Shown piece by piece: positions 32,171-40,509 of a DNA stretch of 40,973 nucleotides. The notes under the pieces are model-generated. The model did not search any database. It was not told where the DNA came from and saw nothing but the letters and a program-made list of their open reading frames with translations. Within the stretch, counting starts at the first letter, position 1; every line of letters starts with the position of its first letter. Where the stretch lies: assembly GCA_033721915.1 (NCBI GenBank), contig JAWWAC010000026.1, positions 1-40,973 of the forward strand, in the 5' to 3' direction. Made by a program: the position numbers and the translations under genes. Source of the stretch: REBR01 sp033721915 (GTDB taxonomy: Bacteria; Pseudomonadota; Gammaproteobacteria; Pseudomonadales; Oleiphilaceae).

Positions 32171-33072
32171 GCGCTCCGGCAAGCCCCACCCGCATCGACC
32201 TGGCCCAGCTGTGCCAACTGCAGGCGGAGGCGCACCGCTTACGGCTGCCGGGGCACCGTGCCAGGGCCCGCGGTGTCCGGGGGCGGCAGCGCCGCCGCAG
32301 GCCAGGGCCCGGCATGGATTTCGCGGAAGTCCGCGCCTATCGGCCCGGTGACGATATCCGCCATATCGACTGGCGGGTTACCGCAAGGCGCCAGGAGCCC
32401 CATACCAAGCTCTTCCAGCAGGAGGCGGAGCAGCCCCTGCTGTTGCTCTGCGACCTCAACTCCAGCCTGTATTTCGCCAGCCGCGGCTGCTACAAGTCCG
32501 TCATGGCCGCCAGGGCCACCGCCGTGCTGGCCTGGCAGGGCCTGTTTGCCAACGACCGGGTGGGCGGCATGGTGCTCTCGGACCAGAACATCCTTCACCA
32601 GCGACCGGCACGGCGACGCAGTGGCGTATTACGGTTACTGCAGCAACTGGTGGAGCAACACCGGCGGCTGCCGGATCAGCCACTGAGCGGACACAGCCAG
32701 CTGAACCGGGCCCTGCTGGAGGTGCGCTCACTGGCACGCAGCACCAGCCGGCTGCTGATTGTCAGTGACTTCTGCCACGCCGGCGACGACACCACCCGTG
32801 CGCTCAGGGCCTTGGCACAACACCACAGTGTCACGGCCATACGCGTGGAAGACCCCCTGGAGCGGCAGCCACCGCCGCCGGGTTGCTATCCCATGGCCGG
32901 GCCCGGTGGCACCTTCTGGCTAAACAGCCGCCGTGATGGCCGGGCCCTGGAGGCCCTTTACCGGCAAAGGGAGCGGGACTTTGCCAACCGGGTGGCCGGA
33001 TCCGGCATCCGGACTCTCACCCTGTCCACGGACGGGGATCTGGTGACAGACCTGATGACGGCACGGCAATGA
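32167..33072 (+). CDS. DUF58 domain-containing protein
   Basis: The 301-residue protein has the DUF58 signature: GMDFAEVRAYRPGDDIRHIDWRVTAR, of which the core is YRPGDDIRHIDWRVTA, followed by LLLLCDLNSS and DRVGGMVLSD, a degenerate VWA fold. An Arg-rich stretch (about residues 24-46) precedes the domain. In MoxR/Bat clusters this protein is the constant partner between the ATPase and the VWA proteins. It overlaps moxR by four bases and leads to the DUF4381 gene after 13 bp. The molecular role is unresolved; it may link the ATPase to the membrane VWA proteins. Confidence 0.92.
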   Translation: MSAPASPTRIDLAQLCQLQAEAHRLRLPGHRARARGVRGRQRRRRPGPGMDFAEVRAYRPGDDIRHIDWRVTARRQEPHTKLFQQEAEQPLLLLCDLNSSLYFASRGCYKSVMAARATAVLAWQGLFANDRVGGMVLSDQNILHQRPARRRSGVLRLLQQLVEQHRRLPDQPLSGHSQLNRALLEVRSLARSTSRLLIVSDFCHAGDDTTRALRALAQHHSVTAIRVEDPLERQPPPPGCYPMAGPGGTFWLNSRRDGRALEALYRQRERDFANRVAGSGIRTLTLSTDGDLVTDLMTARQ

Positions 33073-33085
33073 CAGCGATGGCCCC

Positions 33086-33541
33086 ATGACAGACGCTCTG
33101 CAAGAGACACTCAACAAGCTGCACGACGTACAGCCGCCACCCCCCGTCAGCCACTGGCCACCGGCGCCGGGCTGGTGGTGGCTGGGTGCCCTGTGCCTGT
33201 TGCTGCTGCTGGGGCTGTGCTGGTGGGCCTGGCGCCGTCTCGGACCCCGTCTGAGGCGCCGCCGGCTGATGGCGTCCCTGCCGGCCCCCTGCCACGACGG
33301 CCGTGATTTCACCCGCATCAATGCCTGGCTGAAATTCGCCGCCGGCCAGTGCTATCCCGCGGCCGGGACGGCGCCCATGAGCGGTGAACCCTGGCTGTCC
33401 TTTCTCCGGGACAGGGCACCGGGGCTGCCACAGGAGCAGCTCCAGGCCCTGCTGCACAGCGCACTGACACCACAGCCACGGCTGACACCGGAGCAGGCCC
33501 GTGAGCTGGCCGCCGAGTGGCTCAGGAGGCAGCCATGCTGA
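33086..33541 (+). CDS. DUF4381 membrane protein of the MoxR/Bat cluster
   Basis: The 151-residue protein has a proline-rich N-terminus (LHDVQPPPPVSHWPPAPGWW), one membrane segment (about residues 31-48), a basic stretch and a C-terminal helical domain (RINAWLKFAAGQCYP to PEQARELAAEWLRR). This matches DUF4381, which is typically found between DUF58 and BatA genes. The C-terminal part should be cytoplasmic. Its stop overlaps the batA start by seven bases. Confidence 0.9.
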   Translation: MTDALQETLNKLHDVQPPPPVSHWPPAPGWWWLGALCLLLLLGLCWWAWRRLGPRLRRRRLMASLPAPCHDGRDFTRINAWLKFAAGQCYPAAGTAPMSGEPWLSFLRDRAPGLPQEQLQALLHSALTPQPRLTPEQARELAAEWLRRQPC

Positions 33542-34602
33542 GTCTGGGTGCCCCCTGGTGGCTTTTGCTGATTCCCCTGCCCTGGCTGTTGCGCCGCAAG
33601 GGCCCCAAGTATCACGGGGTCGACGCCCCCCGGATGCCGCTGACCCTGTGGACCGCCCCACTGGCCCGCTCAGGGCCGGGCTGTTCAGCGGGGCGCTGGC
33701 TGAGCCTGTTGCTGCTGTCACTGGCCTGGCTCTGTCTGCTGCTGGCGCTGGCAAAGCCACAGCGGGTGGACGAGCAGGTCCAGCTGCCCCGCAGTGGCCG
33801 TGACCTGATGCTGGTGGTGGATCTCTCACCAAGCATGCAGACCCGGGACATGCTGATGGGCAACCGCGGCATCACCCGCCTGGAGGCGGTCCGGCGACTT
33901 GGATCGCAGTTTATCGAGGAGCGCCGTGGCGACCGCCTGGAGCTGGTGGTTTTCAGCGCCACCGCCCACCTCCACGCACCCCTGACCTTCGACCACAGGA
34001 CGGTTCAGGCCTTTCTCCAGGAGAGTTTTATCGGCATGGCCGGTGAAGCCACCGCCATCGGCGATGCGCTGGGGCTGGCGGTGAAAAACCTGCAACAGCA
34101 GCCGCAGCAGCCCCGGGGCCAGGACCGCGGCCAGGTGATACTGCTGCTGACGGACGGTGACAACAACACCGGAGAGATCACCCCGGAAATGGCCGCCGAA
34201 CTGGCCGTGGCCGCCGGCATCCGGGTGCACACACTGGGCATTGGCAGCCCTGACCCGATGAACACGGGGCCGGGTTTGTCCGGACCCGGCGATCAGGGGG
34301 CCGTGAACAGGCCATTGCTGAGCCGTCTGGCGGAACAGACCGGAGGGCGGTTTTTCATGGCGGAAACACTGCCGGACCTGGAGTGGGTCTACCAGCAGAT
34401 TGATGCACTGGAACCCATAGAACGGGACGCCCGCAGGGTCCGCCTCAGCCGTGATCTCTACCACTGGCCACTGGCGGTGGCCCTGCTGGCCATGGTGCTG
34501 GCCGCCAGTCTGCCACGGTCGCTGAACTGGCCCGGCTGCAGGATACCCGGCCTGAGAAGACGCACCGGCGCCAGCCACCCACCGGAGGCGGATCATGACT
34601 GA
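33535..34602 (+). CDS. batA: VWA-domain membrane protein BatA
   Basis: The 355-residue protein has two N-terminal membrane segments (about residues 5-20 and 55-73), a periplasmic von Willebrand A domain with an intact MIDAS motif DLSPS (Asp96, Ser98, Ser100), and a C-terminal membrane segment (about 315-333). The MIDAS site binds a divalent metal for protein contacts. AGGAGG precedes the ATG at 33535, which I prefer to an upstream in-frame ATG. Its gene overlaps the batB start by eight bases. Bat proteins are linked to envelope stress tolerance in several bacteria. Confidence 0.9.
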   Translation: MLSLGAPWWLLLIPLPWLLRRKGPKYHGVDAPRMPLTLWTAPLARSGPGCSAGRWLSLLLLSLAWLCLLLALAKPQRVDEQVQLPRSGRDLMLVVDLSPSMQTRDMLMGNRGITRLEAVRRLGSQFIEERRGDRLELVVFSATAHLHAPLTFDHRTVQAFLQESFIGMAGEATAIGDALGLAVKNLQQQPQQPRGQDRGQVILLLTDGDNNTGEITPEMAAELAVAAGIRVHTLGIGSPDPMNTGPGLSGPGDQGAVNRPLLSRLAEQTGGRFFMAETLPDLEWVYQQIDALEPIERDARRVRLSRDLYHWPLAVALLAMVLAASLPRSLNWPGCRIPGLRRRTGASHPPEADHD

Positions 34603-36415
34603 ATGGCTGGCCCAGCTGTCGTTTCTCCGTCCGGCCTGGCTGTTGCTGCTGCCCGTGGCCCTGCTCTGGCTGTGGTGGTGGCGCCATCACAGGGATCGCC
34701 GCCAGGGGGGGGACTGGCACCGTGTCATGGACCCCCGGCTGCTGGCGCCGCTGATGCCACAACAAACCGACCCGGCAGGGCCCCGCCCGGGCATCTGGCT
34801 GCCGGCACTGATACTGTGCCTGGCCCTGCTGGCCCTGTCCGGACCCTCCTGGCGTGAGGCCCCCAGGCCGTCACAGCAGCCGGCGGATTCACTGGTGGTG
34901 GTTATGGACCTGTCACTGTCCATGCTGGCCCGGGACCTGGAACCGGACCGGCTGACCCAGGCCAAAAGGGCCCTGCAGGATCTTCTGAGACTGCGTGAAG
35001 GACTGGATACCGGGCTGATCGCCTATGCCGGCGATGCCCATGTGGTCAGCCCACTGACCCGTGACAGGGCCAGCATCGAGGCCTTTCTGCCGGCACTGGA
35101 CCCGTTTATCATGCCCAGCTATGGCAGCCGTGCCGATCGCGCCGTGCAGAGGGCCATTGCACTGCTGGAGCACAGCGCTGCGGGGCAGCGGCAGATACTG
35201 CTGATCACCGACGGCATACGCCCCCCCTACCGTGAGGCCATCCGGCAGGCCCTGTCAGGGCACCGTATCCCGCTGCAGATACTGGCGGTGGGCAGCGAGC
35301 AGGGCGCCCCCATCCCACTGGAGGACCGGGGTGTCATCCGGGAGGATAACGGACAGCCGGTGATCGTCAGCACCGAGCTGGCACCACTGCGGTCACTGGC
35401 AAGGGCCCATGGTGGACAGGCACTGCGCTGGACAGGCAGCACCACCGACCTCTCGCCGCTGGGACTGGACGGCCGCGGTGCACGGCACCACCAAAGCGGG
35501 GAACCGGGGTGGCGCCGTGAGGACGGAGGCTACTGGCTGTTGCTGTTACTGTTGCCACTGGCGCTCTGGGGCTGGCGCCGGGGTCATCCGGCACTCTCAG
35601 GTTACTCAAGTGTCATTCTACCGCTGGCCATGGCTGCTATTCTGGCAGTGGATGCGCCACCGGCCATGGCCGGTGACGCCAGCCTGTGGCGCACACCGGA
35701 CCAGCAGGCCATGGCACTGCTGCCCGAGTCCCCCGGGGCCGCGTCAAGGCGTTTCCGTGACCGGCGCTGGCAGGCACTGGCCCACTACCGGGCCGGCCAC
35801 TACGCCGCCGCAGAGGCCCTCTGGGCCAGTGAGGACAGCCCCGAAGGGCATTACAACCGCGGCAACGCACTGGCCCAACAGGGCCGCATCCAGGAGGCCA
35901 TTGCCGCCTACGAAACCGCCCTGGCACTGAACCCGGACATGACACCGGCCCGGGAAAACCGCCAGCACCTGATGGACTATCTGGACCAACAGCAGGAGCG
36001 GGACAGTCAGCAACAGCCGGGGCAGGATCAGAACAACAGGGGGAGCAGACAGCCACCCCAGACTGGGGGGGACCCGGAGCAGACGCTGGAGAGCAGCCAG
36101 CCGCCATCCCAGCCGTTATCCCGACCCCCACAGAACCCCGGGGACAGACAGGAACAGGACGACGGGCCACCGGGTCATGGCCATGCCCCCCGCCCCCGGG
36201 GGACTGCGGGGGACGAAAAGGCCAGCGCCCCCCGGGAGGCCTCACCCGAGGCAGACTCCCGCGGGCAGTCACAGGCCCATGAACAATGGCTGCGGCGTAT
36301 CCCGGACGATTCCGCCAGCCTGCTTCGGCGCAAATTTGAGCGCGACTACCAGCAGCGCCAGCGCCAGAGAGCCTTTCGGCCTCAACCGGAGGCGGAAGAT
36401 CAGCCGCTCTGGTGA
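34595..36415 (+). CDS. batB: VWA and TPR membrane protein, BatB/BatC type
   Basis: The 606-residue protein joins two modules. The first is BatB-like: two membrane segments (about 12-30, 65-83), a VWA domain with MIDAS DLSLS (Asp105, Ser107, Ser109) and a membrane segment near 310-325. The second, after another hydrophobic stretch (about 338-355), has a TPR repeat (about 395-445: GHYNRGNALAQQGRIQEAIA) and a long Gln/Pro-rich, charged tail. The tail ends in a basic RKFERDYQQRQRQRAF region. This equals BatB fused to a BatC-like TPR part. GGAGGCGG precedes the ATG. It probably contacts MoxR/DUF58 and other envelope proteins. Confidence 0.9.
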   Translation: MTEWLAQLSFLRPAWLLLLPVALLWLWWWRHHRDRRQGGDWHRVMDPRLLAPLMPQQTDPAGPRPGIWLPALILCLALLALSGPSWREAPRPSQQPADSLVVVMDLSLSMLARDLEPDRLTQAKRALQDLLRLREGLDTGLIAYAGDAHVVSPLTRDRASIEAFLPALDPFIMPSYGSRADRAVQRAIALLEHSAAGQRQILLITDGIRPPYREAIRQALSGHRIPLQILAVGSEQGAPIPLEDRGVIREDNGQPVIVSTELAPLRSLARAHGGQALRWTGSTTDLSPLGLDGRGARHHQSGEPGWRREDGGYWLLLLLLPLALWGWRRGHPALSGYSSVILPLAMAAILAVDAPPAMAGDASLWRTPDQQAMALLPESPGAASRRFRDRRWQALAHYRAGHYAAAEALWASEDSPEGHYNRGNALAQQGRIQEAIAAYETALALNPDMTPARENRQHLMDYLDQQQERDSQQQPGQDQNNRGSRQPPQTGGDPEQTLESSQPPSQPLSRPPQNPGDRQEQDDGPPGHGHAPRPRGTAGDEKASAPREASPEADSRGQSQAHEQWLRRIPDDSASLLRRKFERDYQQRQRQRAFRPQPEAEDQPLW

Positions 36416-36486
36416 CAGCCAGGGAAACGCCGGTTGCCGGAAACGGAGTATGAGAAATTGGGTGCGAGAACCATGGTGACACAACA

Positions 36487-38217
36487 ATGCTGAAGCGACT
36501 GACGGCAAACACAATCTGGCTGCTGGTGCTCACGCCACTGCTGGCCTTCAGTGCCCAGGAGGACGCGAACAATGCCGGGGCGCCCCTGCAGGCCAAGGTG
36601 GACCGTAACACCCTGTACAGCAATGAGACCCTGACCCTTGAGATCCAGGGCAGCAGTGACATGGGCGTCAGCCTCGGCTCACTGTTCCGACTGCAGGGGC
36701 TGGATGTCCCCACCCCGGACCTCGGGGATCTGGAGGAGGATTTCCGCATCCTCAACCGCAACCAGCACATGTCCGTGCGTTCGGTGAATGACGAGCACAG
36801 CGCCCATATCACCTGGACCTTCATGCTGGCACCGAAACGCAGCGGCGAGCTCACCATTCCGCCACTGCATTTTGAAGGCCAGAGCAGCGAGCCCATGACC
36901 ATTACGGTCTACCCGGGAGTCGCGCCGGGCTCCGGCGGCGACAGCACCGCCAGCCGAATGGAAGTCCATCTCAGCGATGACGATGTCTACGTCCAGCAGC
37001 AGCTGACACTGACCCAGAAGCTCTACTACCAGCCACCACTGATCTCGGGCACCCTGCCCGCGCCGGAGATCGATAACGCCATTGTGGAAATGGTGGGTGA
37101 GCAGAAAGAGTACCGCGAGGAGCACTCCGGTGTGGAATGGCAGTTGGTGGAACGCACCTATGCGGTGGTCCCCCAGAGCACGGGCACCCTGGTCGTTCCG
37201 CCTTTGGAATTCCAGGGGCGCAAGCGCGACAGCCGTGGCGCCGTGGCCTTCCTTCGGGCCCAGTCCCCGGAGAAACGCCTGTTGGTGCGTCCGCCACCGG
37301 AGTCCTTCAGCGGCGATGTGTGGCTGCCCGCGGCCAGCCTGGATATCCGTGAGGACTGGTCCGGTGAGCTGGAGGACCTGGAGGCGGGTGAAAGCATCAC
37401 CCGGGATCTGCAGTTGCGCGCCCTGGGGGTCCTGCCGGAGGCACTGCCGACACTGGACATAGGCTACCCGGACAATCTCAGGGAATACCCGGACCCGGTG
37501 GTCACCGACTCCCGATTCACGGAGGACAAGCTGGAATCCAACCTGCGCCGCTCCGCCGCTCTGGTGCCACTGGAGGCGGGGGCGGTACAGCTGCCGGAAA
37601 TCCGCATTCCCTGGTGGGATGTGATCAACGACAAGGAGCGGGTCGCCGTGGTGCCCTCACGGACGATACAGATTCAACCGGCTCCGGGCATGGCCGGTAA
37701 CGAGGAAAAGGAAAAAACGGCACTGATCCCGGCCAGCGGCCGCCCTCCCGGAGCCAGGCTGCCCGTTTTCTGGTTCTGGCTGGCACTGATTCTGGCCACC
37801 GGGTGGCTGGTGACCGGGCTGGCCTGGTGGCTGAACCGTCGCCGCCAGGGCCAGTCCGGAAAGCCACTGACGGTGCAGCAGAAAGAGCAGCGTCAACGCT
37901 TCCGGGCACTGTGCCAGTCCGCCCGCCAGGGCCAGGCCGAGGCACTGAGCCTGCTGCCCCGGTGGGCCGCCGTGCAGTTTGATCAGCCGGAGCTGAAAAC
38001 CGTGGCGGATGTCACCCGCTTTGCCAACGACCCGACACTGAGCCGTGAGATCGATGCACTGCAGCGACACCTGTTTGCCCCGTCCAGCGAACAGGGCCCC
38101 TGGGACGGTCGTGACCTGGTGGCCTCACTGCGCCGGCTGGCAGGGCAGCCAGTGCCTGGGCAGAAAACCCCGGGGGCCGGGGAAATGGCATTTAACGAAC
38201 AGCCTGGTCAACCCTGA
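36487..38217 (+). CDS. batD: BatD family protein
   Basis: The 576-residue protein has a signal peptide (cleavage near residue 23), a run of periplasmic beta-rich domains (about 30-400: KVDRNTLYSNETLTLEIQ; RSGELTIPPLHFEGQ; VDRTY-type strands around VERTYAVVPQSTGTLVVPPL), then a membrane segment (about 418-440) and a cytoplasmic tail. This is the BatD (oxygen-tolerance family) layout. It ends the moxR-bat operon. Its last 26 bases overlap the 3' end of ccmI on the other strand. Confidence 0.9.
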   Translation: MLKRLTANTIWLLVLTPLLAFSAQEDANNAGAPLQAKVDRNTLYSNETLTLEIQGSSDMGVSLGSLFRLQGLDVPTPDLGDLEEDFRILNRNQHMSVRSVNDEHSAHITWTFMLAPKRSGELTIPPLHFEGQSSEPMTITVYPGVAPGSGGDSTASRMEVHLSDDDVYVQQQLTLTQKLYYQPPLISGTLPAPEIDNAIVEMVGEQKEYREEHSGVEWQLVERTYAVVPQSTGTLVVPPLEFQGRKRDSRGAVAFLRAQSPEKRLLVRPPPESFSGDVWLPAASLDIREDWSGELEDLEAGESITRDLQLRALGVLPEALPTLDIGYPDNLREYPDPVVTDSRFTEDKLESNLRRSAALVPLEAGAVQLPEIRIPWWDVINDKERVAVVPSRTIQIQPAPGMAGNEEKEKTALIPASGRPPGARLPVFWFWLALILATGWLVTGLAWWLNRRRQGQSGKPLTVQQKEQRQRFRALCQSARQGQAEALSLLPRWAAVQFDQPELKTVADVTRFANDPTLSREIDALQRHLFAPSSEQGPWDGRDLVASLRRLAGQPVPGQKTPGAGEMAFNEQPGQP

Positions 38218-39484
38218 GGCGCTGTGTCCCGGGGCTCTCGCCGACGGTCATTGGCCCCATTTCTCCCTGCCAGTCACCGCTTTGCGGCCTGGCATCGCCG
38301 CTGAGGGAAACCCGGGCCACCAGCATGACCTCCTGCCCGGCCCTGAGACGGTCCTCATCGCTCATGGCCATGCTCGGATCCAGCTGAATCTCCACCGGCA
38401 GATCCGCCACCGTCAGCCTCTGTATGGCCAGCGGCCTTGGCGGCCCCTCCTGGGCCCTGGCGTAGACAAACACCACGTCCTCATCATCCACCGCCTGGCG
38501 GGCCTGATCGGAGAGCTCCACGGACAGGCGGATCACCGCATTGCCATCGCCTTCGGCGGACCCTGTGCGGTCAGTCCCCGAGCTCTGTCCGCCACGGAGA
38601 ACGGACGGGGGGACCGGCTCCCCAAGGCGACGGTAGGCCGCCACCACGCCGCTGCGGATGCTGTCCAGCTGTCGCTCGGGGGGGGCTGACTCCAGCACTT
38701 GTTCCCAGTAGGCAATGGCCTCAAGGTACTCTCCCCGCTGGAAGGCATCGATACCCAGCAGCCCGGTGGCGTTCACCTCCGCGCTGTTGATGGAGCGGGC
38801 CCGGCGGATGGCCTCAAGGGCCGCCTCGTCCAGCTCCCGGTCCGCGGCCAGGAAGTGCGCCTGTGCCGCCATGCCCCAGGCCACGGCGGCGTCCTCACGG
38901 CGATCCTCTCCCGCCAGTTGTGCCAGCTGTTCATAGGCCAGTGCCGCCGGGCGGTACTGCTGGTTCTGCATCCGTGAGCGGGCCAGCATCAGCCAGCCAT
39001 CGGGGTTGTCCGGGTTGCGGGCCAGTTCCTGCTGCAGCCGATCCAGCAGTGTGTTCATTTCCGTGGCGGAGTCCACCTCACCGGACTGCAGCTGATTCAT
39101 CAGCCGGGTCTGCACCAGCCGGTCCTCGGCGCCCCACTGGCCATAGAGAACAAAGGCCAGCACCGGCACCAGCACCGAAGCCATCAGGCTGACGGTGAAC
39201 ATCAGCCTGCGTGAGCCCTGACTGGAGGGGGCCTGTTGCTCATCCACGTCATCCAGCAGGTTGGCTTCCATTTCCTGCCGCAGTTGCCCGAACATGGCGT
39301 CATCAATGACACCCGCGTCCCTTTCCTGCTCCAGCTCCGCGAGCCGGTGACGGTAGGAATCCAGGTTCTGCTGACGCCTTGAGGGTGCCGCACCCTGCCC
39401 TCCCTGTCCCAGCAGAGGGTAGATCACGAACGTCAGCGCCAGCGCCACCAACAGCACCAGCGCCAGCCAGAAAGTCAGAGTCAT
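38192..39484 (-). CDS. ccmI: Cytochrome c maturation protein CcmI
   Basis: The 430-residue protein has an N-terminal membrane segment (about 4-24), a cytoplasmic loop with LDSYRHRLAELEQERDAGVID, a second segment (about 95-115) and a periplasmic TPR region (about 145-270: NPDNPDGWLMLARSRMQNQQYRPA). A C-terminal domain follows (AVIRLSVELSDQARQAV to SPGTQRLRVDQAVR). CcmI carries apocytochrome c to the heme ligation complex. It is the last gene of the ccm cluster, after ccmH, and converges with and overlaps batD. Confidence 0.92.
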   Translation of the reverse strand: MTLTFWLALVLLVALALTFVIYPLLGQGGQGAAPSRRQQNLDSYRHRLAELEQERDAGVIDDAMFGQLRQEMEANLLDDVDEQQAPSSQGSRRLMFTVSLMASVLVPVLAFVLYGQWGAEDRLVQTRLMNQLQSGEVDSATEMNTLLDRLQQELARNPDNPDGWLMLARSRMQNQQYRPAALAYEQLAQLAGEDRREDAAVAWGMAAQAHFLAADRELDEAALEAIRRARSINSAEVNATGLLGIDAFQRGEYLEAIAYWEQVLESAPPERQLDSIRSGVVAAYRRLGEPVPPSVLRGGQSSGTDRTGSAEGDGNAVIRLSVELSDQARQAVDDEDVVFVYARAQEGPPRPLAIQRLTVADLPVEIQLDPSMAMSDEDRLRAGQEVMLVARVSLSGDARPQSGDWQGEMGPMTVGESPGTQRLRVDQAVR

Positions 39485-39494
39485 AGAAAAAATC

Positions 39495-39965
39495 TCATTG
39501 ATTGCGGTCGTTTTCCCTCAGCAGGCGTTGTACACGCGCCCGTTCACCGTCATCCAGCGCCGCCGGGGCCTGTTGGCTGCGGCGTCCTCTGAGCCCCATC
39601 AGGACCACCACCAGCAGCCCCACCAGCACCAGCACAAAGGGGCCGAACCACAGCGCCCAGGTGGCCGGAGTCACCCGGGGGCTGTAACGGACAAACTCAC
39701 CGAAACGCGCCACCAGTGCCTGAACAATCTCCTCATCGCTCTGTCCCGCCTCAAGACGACGGTGCACATCGCGGCGCATATCGTTGGCAATGGGGGCGTC
39801 GGACTCGGCGATGCTCTCGTTCTGGCACAGGGGACAGCGCAGCTCCCGTGTCAGCTCCTGGTAACGGCGCTGTTTCTCCGGGTCGGACAGCTCATTGGTC
39901 TGCAGTTGCGACAATGCCGGCAACGCCAGCAGCATTAACAGGCAGCCCATCAGAATACGGCGCAT
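39495..39965 (-). CDS. ccmH: Cytochrome c maturation protein CcmH
   Basis: The 156-residue protein has a signal peptide, the heme-ligation motif LRCPLCQNESIAES (Cys44 and Cys47), the helix ANDMRRDVHRRLEAG and a C-terminal membrane segment (about 103-123), so it is inner-membrane anchored with the cysteines in the periplasm. It reduces or chaperones the apocytochrome CXXCH motif. AGGAGG precedes the ATG, which lies one base after the ccmG stop. Confidence 0.95.
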   Translation of the reverse strand: MRRILMGCLLMLLALPALSQLQTNELSDPEKQRRYQELTRELRCPLCQNESIAESDAPIANDMRRDVHRRLEAGQSDEEIVQALVARFGEFVRYSPRVTPATWALWFGPFVLVLVGLLVVVLMGLRGRRSQQAPAALDDGERARVQRLLRENDRNQ

Positions 39966-39966
39966 A

Positions 39967-40509
39967 TCAGTCCACCTCCTGTGCACGGTATTGCTCGTAC
40001 ACCGGTTTGAGGTGATTCTCCCAGACCCGCTCGTCCACCACCCCCACATGGCGGTAACGCACCACGCCGTTGGCGTCCAACACATAGGTCTCGGGGGCCC
40101 CGTACACCCCCAGGTCATAACCCAGGCTGCCCTCGGGGTCGTAGATATTGAACTGGTAGGGATCTCCCAGATCCTCCAGCCAGCGCAGCGCCGGACCCCG
40201 CTTGTCCTTGTAGTTGAGGCCGATAATGCGGATGCCCTGCTCCTCCGCCAGAGCCACCAGATAGGGGTGTTCCACACGGCAGGAGGGGCACCAGGTGCCC
40301 CAGACATTGAACAGCGCCACCTGTCCCTTGAGGGACTCGTTATCCAGCATCCGCTGCGCGTCCGCCAGCATGGTCAGCTCAAAGGCCGGCACCGGCTGGT
40401 TGAGCCGGGCGGAATCCAGCTTGGTGGGGTCCTTGCCGATGCCGGCATACAGCATGACCCCCAGCACCACCACCAGCACCACGGGCAGGAAAAGCCAGAC
40501 CCTGTTCAT
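39967..40509 (-). CDS. ccmG: Thiol:disulfide interchange protein CcmG/DsbE
   Basis: The 180-residue protein has an N-terminal membrane anchor (about 4-24) and a periplasmic thioredoxin fold. The active site is WCPSC (Cys74, Cys77), followed by the CcmG-type IGLNYKDKRGPALRWL and the cis-proline YGAPETYVL. It keeps apocytochrome c or CcmH thiols reduced for heme attachment. It overlaps the ccmF stop by four bases (ATGA-type). Confidence 0.96.
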   Translation of the reverse strand: MNRVWLFLPVVLVVVLGVMLYAGIGKDPTKLDSARLNQPVPAFELTMLADAQRMLDNESLKGQVALFNVWGTWCPSCRVEHPYLVALAEEQGIRIIGLNYKDKRGPALRWLEDLGDPYQFNIYDPEGSLGYDLGVYGAPETYVLDANGVVRYRHVGVVDERVWENHLKPVYEQYRAQEVD

